Below, piece by piece: positions 47,771 to 60,025 of a stretch of 64,000 nt of DNA (positions are counted from its first letter, which is position 1; each line of letters opens with the position of its first letter). A program made the translations under genes and the position numbers. This DNA comes from Mercurialis annua (taxonomy: Eukaryota; Streptophyta; Magnoliopsida; Malpighiales; Euphorbiaceae): positions 36,358,628 through 36,422,627 of the forward strand of contig NC_065576.1 of the NCBI RefSeq assembly GCF_937616625.2. Direction: 5' to 3'. The notes below the pieces were generated by a model. It saw nothing but the letters and a program-made list of their open reading frames with translations, was not told the origin of the DNA and did not search any database.

Positions 47771-47858
47771 ACGAGTGTAAGCGGGTCGAAAACGAGTGCG
47801 AACAGGGCCGGGCGAAGGGGTCCATAAGCAGACCTGGACTGTGCAAAAATTTGCCTGA

Positions 47859-48017
47859 TCCCGTTCGGGAAAAGGCCTGGTCCCGAACGGGACCAGTGCA
47901 AATTTTGCACAGTCCCGTACGGGACAGGCCCAGTCCCGTACGGGACCTTACGGAATTTCACCAGGTCTCGTAAGAGACCTGGTTTATCCCTTGGTTCAAC
48001 CATTTGGTTGAACCAAG
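47859..48017. repeat. Cluster of tight hairpins in the E LTR
   Basis: At least five inverted repeats within 160 bp: CTGGTCCCG-aa-CGGGACCAG, GTCCCGTACGGGAC twice, CCAGGTCTC-gtaa-GAGACCTGG, and TTGGTTCAACC pairing with GGTTGAACCAA. The position in the LTR is the same as the cluster of A, but most of the sequence differs. Second copy at 56379-56537. Confidence 0.9.
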
Positions 48018-48169
48018 ACCCAAAGGAGAATATATTATTTTTTTTTTTAAATTTTAATTATTTTAAATCGAACCACAAAATTTACGAAACTTCAAATACC
48101 CCACAAAATACATCCGGAACCACGTCGGAAATTAAAAAAAATAAATTTAAAATTTTACGGGATATTACA

Positions 48170-48205
48170 TTCTCCCCAACTAATTAAAAATTCGTCCTCG
48201 AATTT
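48170..48205 (-). promoter_or_regulatory. Polypurine tract and hairpin of element E
   Basis: TTGGGGAGAA on the minus strand touching the LTR, with AAATTCG-agga-CGAATTT at 48188-48205. Confidence 0.88.
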
Positions 48206-48286
48206 AACACGACAAGTAAATCACATCAGAACAACACGTAATACAAGTAAAAACTGCAAAGGTCACAGAAAATCAAATATCGTACC

Positions 48287-51200
48287 TCACGGAAAAAGAA
48301 AAGGATAGCGATTCCGCATATCCAATTCGGTCTCCCAAGTACACTCCTCTACAGAATGATTGCGCCAGAGAACTTTGACCATCGGAATCTCCTTGTTCCG
48401 CAATTTACGCACCTGCGTATCGACAATCTCAACTGGCTGTTCCTCATAGGACAGCTCCTGGTCAATCTCAACACTCTGAGGCACAATCACGTGCGAAGGA
48501 TCAGAAATGCACTTCCTCAACATAGAAACGTGAAACACAGGATGTACTAACGACATGTCTGGCGGTAGAACCAGACGATAAGCCACAGCTCCAATCCGTT
48601 CCGAAATCTCATAAGGACCAATATACCTCGGTGCCAACTTTCCCTTGACACCAAAACGAACCACGCCTTTCATAGGCGAAACCCGAAGGAATACGAAATC
48701 ACCAACCTGGAACTCAATGTCTTTCCTCTTCGGATCAGCATAACTCTTATGCCGACTAAAAGCAGTCTCTAACCTCCGCTTAATCAACGGTACCTTCTCA
48801 GAGGTAATCTGAATAATCTCCGCTCCCGAGAGTTTACGCTCTCCGACCTCCTCCCAACAGATAGGAGATCTACACTTACGCCCGTACAAAGCCTCATACG
48901 GCGCCATCTCGATACTCGCATGATAACTGTTGTTATAGGAAAACTCAATCAACGGCAAATGAGTATCCCAGCTACCCTGAAAATCGAGAACACACATCCT
49001 GAGCATATCCTCCAACGTCTGAATAGTCCTCTCAGACTGACCGTCAGTCTGAGGATGAAAAGCTGTACTGAAATCCAACCGAGAACCCAAGGATTCCTGT
49101 AACGCCTTCCAAAACCTCGAAGTAAACACAGAACCTCTGTCTGAAACAATAGAAACCGGTACACCATGCAAACTGACAATCCTGTCGATGTACAACTGAG
49201 CCAATCTTGAAGCAGTATACGAAACCTTAATCGGAAGGAAATGAGCTGACTTAGTCATACGGTCAACTATTACCCAGATGGAATCGTATCCCCGTCGAGT
49301 ACGTGGTAACCCAACCACAAAATCCATAGCAATCCGCTCCCACTTCCACTCTGGAATAGGTAGTGGCTGCAGATAGCCAAAAGGTCTCTGATGCTCCAGC
49401 TTCACCTGCTGGCACGTCAGACACTTAGAAACATACTCAGCGACATCCTTCTTCATCCCGCTCCACCAGTAGGTACCCTTAAGATCATGGTACATCTTAG
49501 TAGAACCCGGATGAACGCTATAAGCAGACTTGTGCGCTTCTTCCAGAATCTGGTCCCTCAAACCATCTGAATCCGGAACACACAGTCTCGAACCATGTCT
49601 CAGAACACCATCTACAAAAGTAAACTCAGAATTTCCATCCTGCTGAACTTCCTCAATAATCCGTTTCAATTGTGGATCCTCAGCTTGTAAAGCCTTGATC
49701 CGATCAATCAAAACGGGTTGCACTTGCAACTGTGCTAACAAACAACCAGTCTGAGAAATCTGAAAACCATAACCCGAAGCTATCAAACTGTGCCACTCTC
49801 TAACCATGGGTCTACGCCCAATCTCAGAAATATGAGCCAAGCTGCCCGAAGACTTGCGACTCAACGCATCGGCTACCACATTAGCCTTACCAGGATGGTA
49901 CTGAATAGTACAGTCGTAGTCTTTCAGCAACTCTAACCACCTCCTCTGTCTCAAGTTCAACTCTCTCTGATCAAAGATATATTTCAGACTCTTGTGATCA
50001 GTGAAAATCTCACAAGTAGCACCATACAAATAATGCCTCCAAATTTTCAGCGCAAAAACCACAGCCGCTAACTCTAAATCATGAGTAGGGTAATTCACCT
50101 CATGCTTCTTCAACTGTCTGGAAGCATAGGCAATCACCTGTCCATGTTGCATCAGAACGCAACCCAAACCAATCCGAGACGCATCACAATACACTGTGAA
50201 ACCATCAATGCCAGAAGGCAATGCCAACACCGGAGCTGTAGTCAAAATCTCCTTGAGCTTCTCAAAGCTCGCCTCGCACTTGTCAGTCCACTCAAACTTG
50301 ACACCCTTCTGTGTCAGTTTAGTTAAAGGTGCAGATATTCTGGAGAAATCTTGCACGAACCGACGATAGTAGCCAGCTAAACCCAGAAAACTTCGGATCT
50401 CGGTAACTGACCTTGGCCTTTGCCAATCCATGACCGCCTCAATCTTCTTCGGATCAACCTTGATCCCATCTTTCGACACCACGTGTCCTAGAAAGGTAAC
50501 CTGATCCAACCAGAACTCACATTTTGAAAACTTAGCATACAACTGATGCTCACGCAACGTCTGTAGTATGGTCCTCAAATGGTAAGCATGCTCCTCCTCA
50601 CTCCGAGAATAGATCAAGATGTCATCAATGAAGACGATCACAAATTGATCCAAAAACGGCTTGAACACTCTGTTCATCATATCCATAAACGCTGCTGGTG
50701 CGTTCGTCAGACCGAAGGACATAACCAGAAACTCAAAATGCCCATAACGAGTCCGGAAAGCAGTCTTAGGCACATCTGCATCACGGATCCGTAGCTGATG
50801 ATACCCAGACCTCAAATCAATCTTGGAAAAACACTTCGCACCCTGCAACTGGTCAAACAAATCATCGATGCGAGGAAGAGGATATCTGTTCTTGACAGTA
50901 ACCTTGTTCAACTGTCTGTAGTCGATACAGAGTCGAAAGGAACCGTCTTTCTTCTTCACAAACAGAACTGGAGCACCCCACGGAGAAGTACTCGGTCTGA
51001 TGAACCCGCTATCCAACAACTCTTGTAACTGGTCCTTCAACTCTTTCAGCTCTGCAGGAGCCATCCGATACGGCGGTATCGAAATCGGAGCTGTACCAGA
51101 AACCACATCAATGCAAAACTCAATATCACGATCAGGTGGTAATCCAGGCAATTCCTCTGGAAACACATCAGTGAACTCATTCACTATCGGTACACTATGC

Positions 51201-53254
51201 ATATCACTACCACCAGCCTCCAAATCACGAACCACAGCAAGAAAACCCTGGCAACCCTTGCCTAACATCCGCTTCGCCTTGATGGCGGAAATCAGATTCT
51301 TAGGTGTCTCTGCCTTTTCTCCCTGAAAGGAAAAAGGTAGACCACCTGGAATCCTGAACTCGACTGACTTCTCTCGACAGTCAATAGAAGCATAATGGCG
51401 TGACAACCAGTCCATCCCCAAGATAACATCAAAAGAAAGAACGTCAAGTACAATTAAATCAGCACATAATTCTCTACCCTGAATAACCACTGGACACGAA
51501 GGATAAACAACGTCCACTACTACACCTTCAGACATAGGTGTAGACACAGCTAGAGGTTCATTCAAAACAGATGGTGCTCTACCCAATTTCTCAGCAAAAC
51601 AAGTAGAAACAAACGAATGGGTCGCACCCGCATCAAATAATACCAAAGCATCAGTAAAAGAAATCGGAATGGTACCTTGCACCACAGCATTTGATGCACG
51701 CGCATCCTGAGGAGTAAGTGCGAACACTCTGGCCTGACCCTGCGGCTGCTGCTGCGAACTCTGTCCAGTACCATAACCGTTGGAACCTCTACCGCCGTTA
51801 CCACGGCCACCAAAACCTCTGCCACCAGAACCACGGCCCCGCTGGCCACCAAAAGATGCTGCAGGTTGAGAGTACCCTACAGACTGTGTAAACGCAGGTC
51901 TCTGCTGCTGATAAGATGACTGCGCCACACTGGAGTTAGACATCTGCTGCCCAGATGTCGGACACTCCCTAGAAAAATGACCCGGCTGGCCACAAGTAAA
52001 ACAACCTCCAGGAGCTAACTGACACTGACCATAGTGCCTGCGTCTGCAATTCTGGCAGAACGGAATGTTCGATCCACCACTGTACCCGCGTCCTGAACCA
52101 CGGTTGCTCCCACTGCTACTGGAACTGTACGGAGCACTCCTGGCACTATGCCTCCCTTTGTTGTGAGTCCGTCGACTCCCCCTGTTGGCCTGAGAAGAGC
52201 CACTGTAGTAGTTCCCACTACCATGCTGCACTGGGGCCTGCTGCCCCCCACTAGGAACGTCACTCTTTCCCTTCTGATTCTGGAAAGGGTCAGAGATCGT
52301 CCCAAACTGAACCATCGAATTTTCCATCCGCCGCGCACTATCCACTAACCGGGCAAACTCCATGTTTGTCCCTATCAGCAAAGGAAGAAACTCCGAGCCT
52401 AAACCCCTAACATAACGGTCGTTCACTCGCTCTTGATCACCCTGTAGATCTGTAGCAAACCGCCCCAAGCGTACAAACTCAGTAGTGTAGTCTGTCACTG
52501 ATCTATCCCCCTTCTTCAAAGTGAGCAGCTTTTCTCTGAAACTCTCAGTAACAGAGAAGGGTAGATAATAACCTCTGAACCTGGTCACAAAATCAGCCCA
52601 AGGTAAAGTATCCATAACTGGCCTGATGTTATCGCGATACCAATCCTTAGCTGGACCCTTCAGCGACATTTCCACAAGCATCACTGATTGACGATCAGAC
52701 GCTTGAATCCTCTGACTGTTGTACTCAAATTCCTCCAAAAAGTCAAGAGCATCCCCAGTACCATCAAAAGAAGTCGGACTCAACTTCAAGTAGGTCATCA
52801 CCAACTCTCTGTCTGCTGGGACATGACCGACACCAGCAATTCCACCAATACCAGCTACAGCACCAACCTGAGGTTGCTGTTGCTGCGCTAACTGACCCAG
52901 TATATTACACTGATTCTGCAGTAGAGCCTGATTGTTCTGCATCTCGACAACGCCAGCCAAGAAAGTAGTGAAGTCGAACGCTTGCAAATTTGGTGCTTGC
53001 TGCACCCCTGGTGCCTGCTGCACATTCGGTGCCTGAACACCTGCTGCACCGCGCCCTCTAGCTCCACCTCTACCAGCACCAGCTCCTCTGCCTCTACCAG
53101 CACCTCTACCTCTGCCAGCACCTCCACCTCGACCACGTCCAGCATTAGCCTGAACAGGTGGTGGGTTCTGATCGACTTCCATAGAATTCGCATCATCAGC
53201 CACAGCTTCTTGCTCTGCCGCAGCACGAGCACGAGTACGAATAACGTTGTCCAT
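48287..53254 (-). CDS. Gag-Pol polyprotein of element E (chromovirus), intact
   Basis: 1655 codons. Arg-Gly tract about 38-70; capsid-type gag region about 150-310; C400/C403/H407/C411 and the CCHC knuckle C418-C421-H426-C431; a second Gly/Arg stretch 471-492; protease FDAGATHSF with D541; reverse transcriptase about 740-920 with [10 protein letters not shown] (811-820) and FIDD (875-878); RNase H with D1024, E1061, D1086 and D1129; integrase zinc region H1241, H1248, C1278 and C1281; catalytic D1311, D1372 and E1408 with spacings 60 and 35; chromodomain about 1601-1655, expected to steer integration to modified histones. The ATG at 53254 begins [15 protein letters not shown] as in A. There is no stop, frameshift or altered catalytic residue. 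Gag and Pol share one frame, so both would come from one precursor cut by the protease. Confidence 0.97.
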   Translation of the reverse strand: MDNVIRTRARAAAEQEAVADDANSMEVDQNPPPVQANAGRGRGGGAGRGRGAGRGRGAGAGRGGARGRGAAGVQAPNVQQAPGVQQAPNLQAFDFTTFLAGVVEMQNNQALLQNQCNILGQLAQQQQPQVGAVAGIGGIAGVGHVPADRELVMTYLKLSPTSFDGTGDALDFLEEFEYNSQRIQASDRQSVMLVEMSLKGPAKDWYRDNIRPVMDTLPWADFVTRFRGYYLPFSVTESFREKLLTLKKGDRSVTDYTTEFVRLGRFATDLQGDQERVNDRYVRGLGSEFLPLLIGTNMEFARLVDSARRMENSMVQFGTISDPFQNQKGKSDVPSGGQQAPVQHGSGNYYSGSSQANRGSRRTHNKGRHSARSAPYSSSSSGSNRGSGRGYSGGSNIPFCQNCRRRHYGQCQLAPGGCFTCGQPGHFSRECPTSGQQMSNSSVAQSSYQQQRPAFTQSVGYSQPAASFGGQRGRGSGGRGFGGRGNGGRGSNGYGTGQSSQQQPQGQARVFALTPQDARASNAVVQGTIPISFTDALVLFDAGATHSFVSTCFAEKLGRAPSVLNEPLAVSTPMSEGVVVDVVYPSCPVVIQGRELCADLIVLDVLSFDVILGMDWLSRHYASIDCREKSVEFRIPGGLPFSFQGEKAETPKNLISAIKAKRMLGKGCQGFLAVVRDLEAGGSDMHSVPIVNEFTDVFPEELPGLPPDRDIEFCIDVVSGTAPISIPPYRMAPAELKELKDQLQELLDSGFIRPSTSPWGAPVLFVKKKDGSFRLCIDYRQLNKVTVKNRYPLPRIDDLFDQLQGAKCFSKIDLRSGYHQLRIRDADVPKTAFRTRYGHFEFLVMSFGLTNAPAAFMDMMNRVFKPFLDQFVIVFIDDILIYSRSEEEHAYHLRTILQTLREHQLYAKFSKCEFWLDQVTFLGHVVSKDGIKVDPKKIEAVMDWQRPRSVTEIRSFLGLAGYYRRFVQDFSRISAPLTKLTQKGVKFEWTDKCEASFEKLKEILTTAPVLALPSGIDGFTVYCDASRIGLGCVLMQHGQVIAYASRQLKKHEVNYPTHDLELAAVVFALKIWRHYLYGATCEIFTDHKSLKYIFDQRELNLRQRRWLELLKDYDCTIQYHPGKANVVADALSRKSSGSLAHISEIGRRPMVREWHSLIASGYGFQISQTGCLLAQLQVQPVLIDRIKALQAEDPQLKRIIEEVQQDGNSEFTFVDGVLRHGSRLCVPDSDGLRDQILEEAHKSAYSVHPGSTKMYHDLKGTYWWSGMKKDVAEYVSKCLTCQQVKLEHQRPFGYLQPLPIPEWKWERIAMDFVVGLPRTRRGYDSIWVIVDRMTKSAHFLPIKVSYTASRLAQLYIDRIVSLHGVPVSIVSDRGSVFTSRFWKALQESLGSRLDFSTAFHPQTDGQSERTIQTLEDMLRMCVLDFQGSWDTHLPLIEFSYNNSYHASIEMAPYEALYGRKCRSPICWEEVGERKLSGAEIIQITSEKVPLIKRRLETAFSRHKSYADPKRKDIEFQVGDFVFLRVSPMKGVVRFGVKGKLAPRYIGPYEISERIGAVAYRLVLPPDMSLVHPVFHVSMLRKCISDPSHVIVPQSVEIDQELSYEEQPVEIVDTQVRKLRNKEIPMVKVLWRNHSVEECTWETELDMRNRYPFLFP

Positions 53255-53595
53255 ATCCTAAGATTGAACAACAACAATTTAAATAACACATATTTCATAC
53301 CCAAGTATGAACAAAACAAGCAACATATAGGATTTCCCAAGAAATCAACAGTAATAAAATGTTCACCCAAGTGAAATAGCATTAAAAATTAAAAGCATCA
53401 AATCAACAAATAATGACTGACTCGACGCAATCCTAATGGTGTAGGCAGAATGTTTTAAAAATCAAAAGATGACGTTTTTAAAGACATGACAGAATCCTAT
53501 ATCCGCAGTAGTTCCTAAGACACAACCAAACTTAACAGAGTAAACACATAGCAAGCAATGGCCTTGGTTTGAAACCAAAGCTCTGATACCAAGTT
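53255..53595 (-). other. Leader of element E with primer binding site
   Basis: Primer binding site TGGTATCAGAGC (minus strand) at 53580-53591, shared leader block 53469-53517, and CATAC-ttgg-GTATG near 53295-53310. Otherwise non-coding. Confidence 0.85.
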
Positions 53596-56500
53596 TGTCA
53601 CGACCCATTTTCATGAATCGCGACCGGCGCTAGGGTATGGGTAATGTAGTACCGAAACCCGTAGCTAGCCTTTCTTATAAAGCATAAACACATAAACCTG
53701 CAGAAAACCAATGCTCGGGGGCAACCGAGACTTCAACCTAAACTAGCAGTTATAATAATAAACAGTTAATATAAAATGCTTATTCAATTCTGATTATAAA
53801 ATAGATTTATCATAACCGATATAAATAATAAAACATGCCAAAGCAATATAACCAGTCGAACCAATTCGACAAAATAAATAATAATAACAAGGACGTCTAG
53901 TTACTACTGCGGTCTAAGAATAAAACAGTTTTACAATTTTATTAAAATAGAAGGAACCTCCGAGGAAAAGTAAATGCGGAGATCACCAGACTCTCTCAGA
54001 TAATAACCCTGGGGAAAATTGGGAAAACAACGGGGTCAGATATACTGAGATGAGTTCATACCACTATCTACATTTATTAAGTGGAAAACCTTTAAAACGT
54101 TTAAAACATTTAATAACGATATTACGGATAATAGTTGGAACCCTAAACCACAATTCTATATAATAATCATAATCCAATAGGTCTGGTCCCGAGAGCTGAG
54201 CTACACCGAGTTACCACTGACCACACTTATACCAGAGTCCCGAGAGCTGAGCTACACCGAGTTACTCTACCTGGTCCCGAGAGCTATGCTCACACCGAGT
54301 TACCACATTTCCATATATACCTTACCCAGATCAATACCGGTGCGCACGCAGTCCTAATGATGCCCATTAGGTAGCACGTTCCAACTAAGAGCCATAATAT
54401 AAAAACAGTTCGAAATATACGTACAGTATATATATTTAATATTAAAATAACAATTTACTTAATAAAGCGGTAAATAGTAAATATAAACTCACTGCTTGCT
54501 AATCCACGTGAAATACCGGCAAGCAACTAACTCTGGTTCGCCTCAGAAGCACGAACAGTAGACGAGTCTAGACAAATAAAATAATTATTAAAATCAGACC
54601 CTAACTCTAAAGAGTACTAGACACCACATAAGACTAGCACAATTAACACGTAGTAAATAACAATCCAACGTAACACAAATATAACCAAAAGGTAATAAAG
54701 CCCAAATAATATAAGTCTATTGAGTTCCCTCTTAAAATCCAATTTATAAATATTATTTAATAACTTTAAATAATAAATAATTTACAAATAGTGGGTTTGC
54801 CGAGTTTACCAAATAACTACCAAGCTAACCTCACTTGTCGGATGACCCAAGTCTAATCCGACTCAAAACAATTATTAAATATAAACCCAAGTTTATATTT
54901 ATAAAACAAATTCCATAAAATAATAAATCATTTTTAATAGCGGAACTCAATAACTTCAATTCTAAGTAACCCAAGTTACAACCCTAAAAACTTAGTTAAA
55001 TAAATCAAATAAAAATTCAGGGACCAACTTGTATTTTAACCAAGCAGGGACTAAATGGTACTTTTGCCAATTAGGGGCTAATTTGCACTTTAGCCAAATT
55101 AATAACCGAAATCAATTTATTGCTTTTCTTTATAATTAAAACCAACAATAAAGTTATTAACCAAAAATCCACTTAATTAAGTTATAAAATAATTTTAGGG
55201 GCTAAATTGTAATTTAGCCAATTTTTGACAAAACGACATTTGAAAACAAATATAATTACCCGAGTAATTATATTAACTTAATTTATGATTATAATAGTTG
55301 TTTTTAATATTTAACTTATAATTCAAAATAAAAATCCAAATCATTAGTAAAGTTTAACATTAAGTATTCATTTGATTCAAACAAAACTATTGGATGACCA
55401 AAGAGGATATTTGACCACCATCTCCAATTCAAAAGAAATAAACCCCGCCCACCTAAGATTCATAAGGCAACTTTAATTTCTTAAGCTACTGCCATTTTTA
55501 TCCGGGATTTAACTTTCAAAACATAATCAAAACTTAAACTCTACACTCAATCCAAATCATAAATCCCAACCTAACAATAGTTTGAATCAAAAATCATAAA
55601 CCACACAACAGTGGTAGTCGGGAAAAAGCATAATTATGGAGCCGAGATTTAGTTCCGCTAACCCATCAACAAAACAACGTTTTAAATCAATAACAACTAA
55701 CCATTCAAGAGTGATTTGATTCAATAAAACAACAAAATCAAGACCAAGGCAAATAAGGGATTCGGCAGAAACAAGAACACCAAAACAGAAATTATAAACT
55801 CACCACGGCAACAATTAAAAGATGGAGCAAATACAAACCAAAAGCTATAACTATTTAACACTAATCATGCCAAGGGATTCAACAAGAATGAAGCAAAAAC
55901 AAAGCCAAAAGAGAAGGGAAAAGGTTCGGCAGAAACAGAAAACTGAAACAAGAAATTATAAAGCTTTAAAACGTAAACCGTACGGCGATTGAAACGAGAT
56001 CGACGGCGTACCGTTCAGCGAAACTGAGATAGGGAGACGTAGGTACGTGAGTCTAGATCGTCTGGAATCGAACGGTTTTGATTTCGATCTAGAAACGAGC
56101 AAGAACGAACCAAATTACGCAATGACGTTCAAAAACGAAATCTGGAAATCAAAGAATTAAGAACACTTACCGAACAGCAACTTTGGAGGATGATTACGGA
56201 TTCGATACTCAGCGAAATGACAAGCGGAAAACGGCTAGGGTTTCAGTGATGAGTGGTGAATATTTTCTGTTTAGAAGTCGCTTTTAAATAACGAGTGTAA
56301 GCGGGTCGAAAACGAGTGCGAACAGGGCCGGGCGAAGGGGTCCATAAGCAGACCTGGACTGTGCAAAAATTTGCCTGATCCCGTTCGGGAAAAGGCCTGG
56401 TCCCGAACGGGACCAGTGCAAATTTTGCACAGTCCCGTACGGGACAGGCCCAGTCCCGTACGGGACCTTACGGAATTTCACCAGGTCTCGTAAGAGACCT

Positions 56501-56689
56501 GGTTTATCCCTTGGTTCAACCATTTGGTTGAACCAAGACCCAAAGGAGAATATATTATTTTTTTTTTTAAATTTTAATTATTTTAAATCGAACCACAAAA
56601 TTTACGAAACTTCAAATACCCCACAAAATACATCCGGAACCACGTCGGAAATTAAAAAAAATAAATTTAAAATTTTACGGGATATTACA
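53596..56689 (-). repeat. 5' LTR of element E
   Basis: 3094 bp. Stem-loop 54353-54371, telo-box 56235-56243, TATA-like 56283-56290, hairpin cluster 56379-56537. Followed by the duplication aattc (56690-56694). Confidence 0.96.
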
Positions 56690-56694
56690 AATTC

Positions 56695-58048
56695 GGAAAG
56701 CACAAATAAAGATTGGTTTTAGGTGACAAATTCTAACAACTACAATTAACTAACAAAGAACTAGCAATTAATCAACTAATTACTAACTACAAAAGACTAA
56801 AGCAATTAACAATTAACGGGAATTCAAATGATAAACGAGGTTTGGAGGTCAACAATCCACCTAGGTCATGCAATCACGGGTTTCGTGTTTAAGGTCATAA
56901 AACGAAGGCCGAGCGTTTCTAAGTCGCAACTCCTGCTCTCTCGAGCCTCAAAGAGCTACAAACCGCACCTAATCAAGCTTAACCTACTCTCGTAGCACTA
57001 AACGCATTTAGAGCAATTACAATAAATCACAACCCAAAGGCCACTTAATTGCTAACCCACTCTCATGGTGTCACTAATTAAGCATCTAATCAATTCTTTC
57101 CAATTAACAAACCCTCTCTCAAGGTGAGTCTTAATCTAACCAACAATACTTAGGTAGCTAATCTAAGCAAGCCTTAAGAGCATCAATTAGAACATTCACA
57201 CAAACCCTAACCCTAACCCAATCATGCATAACTAGGATTCATATTAACCCCCAAACAAGGGGGTTTAGCCACTCATGTTTGAGTTCTCAACACAAGCACT
57301 AATCAAACAACTAAACATTGAAAGGTAGAGAAAGGTTACCTTAAGTAAAATGGAAGAACAATAACTCATACAAGATAATGAAGATTCCACAATAAATAAG
57401 CTTGCATTAATTAATAAGAGACCTTGTTCAATCAAAACATTAAAAACTTCAACTTCACCAACAATGGTGGAAACGATGGAGCACACAACTCTAAAGAGAT
57501 TCTAAGCTATTTTTAGGAGGCAACACAAAAGGAATAAAAGTAATGAATGTTGCATACCCTAATTTGAATCATAAAGTAGTACTTATAGTAGTCTCAAAAA
57601 GGAAATAAAACATCCTATCAAATGAATGTTGGGCCAAAAGAGGAAATGTGCAAAAGCCTTAGTCCTTTTCTTCAGATTTTTGATTCCCTCAAATAAGTCA
57701 TTGCACGAATCGTGCAACTCAACTTATACAAGCTTGCACGATCCGTGCAAGAGTCCTCAAAAGCTTCTGCCCACAAATCTGGAAGGTGCACGATCCGTGC
57801 AAGGAGGTGCACGATCCGTGCAATGCTCTGGCTTCTAAGAATTCTCCGATTCTTTCGCTTCCGGCTTTGCTCTTCGCTTCTTTTCTTTGAATCTCCCTCT
57901 TTTTACACCAAAGATGCATCCTAACGCTCCATAATCCTGAAACGCTTAAGCACACAAATAAGATATAAAAATACCTCAAAGTGCATAGTAAGAGACACTA
58001 AAATGCATCAAAAACACTCTATATTATAGGAGTAATTTACTCCTATCA
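56695..58048 (-). repeat. Solo LTR F, right piece
   Basis: With 44973-45075 this makes about 1.46 kb starting TG and ending CA, between copies of atatt. On the minus strand it begins TGATAGGAGTAAATTACTCC, containing the palindrome TAGGAGTAA-a-TTACTCCTA. It has four short hairpins at 57701-57823 and a telomere-like run (three CCCTAA) near 57205-57225. No coding potential or primer binding site. Text such as gtcgatcccacgag is common in plant LTRs. The best reading is a solo LTR of a family unrelated to A-E; a short non-autonomous element is possible. Confidence 0.72.
57701..57823. repeat. Four tight hairpins in F
   Basis: TTGCACGAATCGTGCAA (57701-57717), TTGCACGATCCGTGCAA (57734-57750), and two further copies of the TGCACGATCCGTGCA core near 57787-57801 and 57808-57822. 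Arms of 6-8 bp around 1-3 bases, all with CG. They lie 225-350 bp inside the minus-strand start of F, as in the A and E LTRs. Confidence 0.88.
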
Positions 58049-58053
58049 ATATT

Positions 58054-60025
58054 CAAAGAAATAAGATCTAAGCGAGCCTTCAAATTATCCTTAGACTTAT
58101 ATTCAAGACCTAATAATGTGCCAAGAAGATTATCACAAACATTTTTCTCTATATGCATCACATCTAGATTGTGACGCAAAAGATTATATTGCCAATATGG
58201 AAACATAAAAAAAAATACTCTTCTTCTTCCACCAATTCATCGCGTTGGCAGCTTGCCTAACCTCTATATTTTCCTCTTCATTCAATTCCTCTACTTGATC
58301 ACCTACCTTTCTTTTCCTTTTTGGCTGCTTTCTTTTCAAAGGTGTCCTTAATGAAAATTGAATGTCATCTAATTGCTTCAAAACATTGCAGTCGGTGCAA
58401 TCCCTACCTCTTCACCACCATCAAAATTTTCCTTTTGTTGACGATAAGAATGATCCACTGGTAATCATCGCCTATGACCCATGTAGCAATGCTTACCGCC
58501 ATTATATAACCATCTTGAATGTGTAAGCTCGGCACAATAAGGACATGCAAACTCTCCTTTAGTGCTCCAACCAGACAAGTAGGCATATGCAGGAAAATCA
58601 TTTATAGTCCACATCAATATAGCACGCATTCGAAACTTTTGTCGTGTAAAAGCATCATAAGCATCGACCCCCTGCCATAGTTCATGCAACTCTTGAATAA
58701 GAGGTTGTAAGTAAGTATCAATATGATTTCCAGGACCCTTCTCACCTGGAATTATCATTGATAGTATAAAAGAGGTCTGCTTCATACACATCCAAGGTGA
58801 CATATTGTAATTGACCAACACAACTGGCCAAGTGCTATATGACGTGGTCATATTTCTGAATGGATTGAAACCGTCACTAGCCAGAGCAAGCCTTACATTT
58901 CGAGATCACTAGAAAAATCTGAATATCTGTCATCAATAGCTTTCCAGGCATCACCATCTGCAGGATGTCTAAGCTTACCATCCTTCTTACGACCCTCTTC
59001 ATGCCATAACATATCCTTGGAGGTTTTAGTCGAGGCATACAACCTTTTAAGTCTAGGAATTAGAGGAAAGTAACGTAAGACTTTTGCTGGTTTTTTCTTG
59101 GTAGTGAAAGAAGAAGACTGAGGAACATTAGTTGTATCATTTTGGTTACTTCCTTTAGAAACTGCCCATCTAGAAGACCCACAAGTGCGACACAGCTCTT
59201 GGTTCTCAATCTCACCCCAATACAGCATACAATGATTAGGACAAGCATGAATCTTTTTGTAATCCAATAACGCTTGAATGATTTTCTTAGCTTGATAGAA
59301 AGACTTGGGCAGTGACACACGCATCAAGTAACAACTCAAGGAGCATAGTGAATGACTTCTCAGTCCACCGATGCAAGTGACTTCTCAGTCCACCGATGCA
59401 AGCATTTTAAATGCTACAAATGCAAGATAAAGGACAAACTAGAAAATGTCTTGCATCCTGGATATAATTCTTCATCCGCAGCTTTCAACAATTTCACGAA
59501 ATTAACGTTTTCCTCACTAGAAGCTTCAAGATGCATTCCTTCTGATGCTATTTTTACACTATCAGAGTCTATTTCCACCTCAGTTTCTCCCGGATTAAAA
59601 ACCCTATCAGTATCTAATGGAGCCTCATTCGTTTTCCTAGCTACATTGAAAGCATCATGTAGCAACCCAGTTACATCATCTATTGTCCATGGATTCGATT
59701 CGGCCATAGTGCAATCTTGAACAGATTCCACTATATCAATAGGAGAAGTGTGCAAACCTGCAGATGCTGTACCGCTGGTGAAATGCGTCTTCCCATGAAA
59801 TACCCATTGTGTATACCCCTTCCTGAAGCCATCACATACTAAGTGTATTTCAGCTTCATTATATGAACGCAAATACCGGTTAACACAGTTTCTACACGGG
59901 CACATAATTCTTCCATCTTCAGATGCATTATGAAAAGCAAAATCAAGAAAAGTCCTAACCCCTCTCCTATATTCATCACTATGCCTAGGCTTGATCATCC
60001 AACTTTTATCCACTACCAAATCCAT
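58054..60025 (-). pseudogene. TNP2-like CACTA transposase, N-terminal and central part, decayed
   Basis: From the ATG at 60025: transposase-associated domain (KSWMIKPRHSDEYRRGVRTFL, CPCRNCVNRY, CDGFRKGYTQWVFHGK), then KLLKAADEELYPGCKTFSSLSFILHL. The part from about 59339 has LPKSFYQAKKII, CPNHCMLYW and CRTCGSSRW. The Transposase_21 part near 58890-58465 has RNVRLALASDGFNPF, WPVVLVNYNMSPWMCMKQ, GPGNHIDTYLQPLIQEL and FACPYC. It ends with LLRHNLDVMHIEKNVCDNLLGTLLG and KARLDL. Breaks seen: an in-frame stop just after FILHL; a 25-bp tandem duplication at 59353-59402; frameshifts near 58900, 58385 and in a T-run near 58205; an in-frame stop after CYMGHRR (about 58465). The C-terminal rest is at 44658-44972, separated by F and E. 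Non-functional. Confidence 0.9.
59353..59402. repeat. 25-bp tandem duplication in the transposase gene
   Basis: Two perfect copies of a 25-base unit (59353-59377 and 59378-59402) starting tgacttctcagtccaccg. The length is not a multiple of three, so it shifts the frame. Confidence 0.95.

Larger units (their letters stand above)
45076..48169 (-). repeat. 3' LTR of element E
   Basis: 3094 bp. Triple repeat near 45666-45785, stem-loop 45833-45851, telo-box AAACCCTAG 47715-47723, TATA-like TATTTAAA 47763-47770, hairpin cluster 47859-48017. Confidence 0.96.
45076..56689 (-). mobile_element. Element E: full-length, apparently intact Tekay-type Ty3/gypsy retrotransposon
   Basis: LTRs 45076-48169 and 53596-56689 (3094 bp each), duplication aattc (45071-45075 and 56690-56694), primer binding site 53580-53591, polypurine tract 48170-48177, and one 1655-codon gag-pol frame with every catalytic residue I can check. 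I saw three LTR differences (near 45670, 46330 and 46865 against their partners), so insertion is recent. It is the closest intact relative of A and shares the LTR type of B. Confidence 0.97.

Noticed and set aside
57200..57230. Telomere-like ccctaa run
   Set aside because: Only three units, and the plant telomere unit is CCCTAAA; too short for an interstitial telomere.
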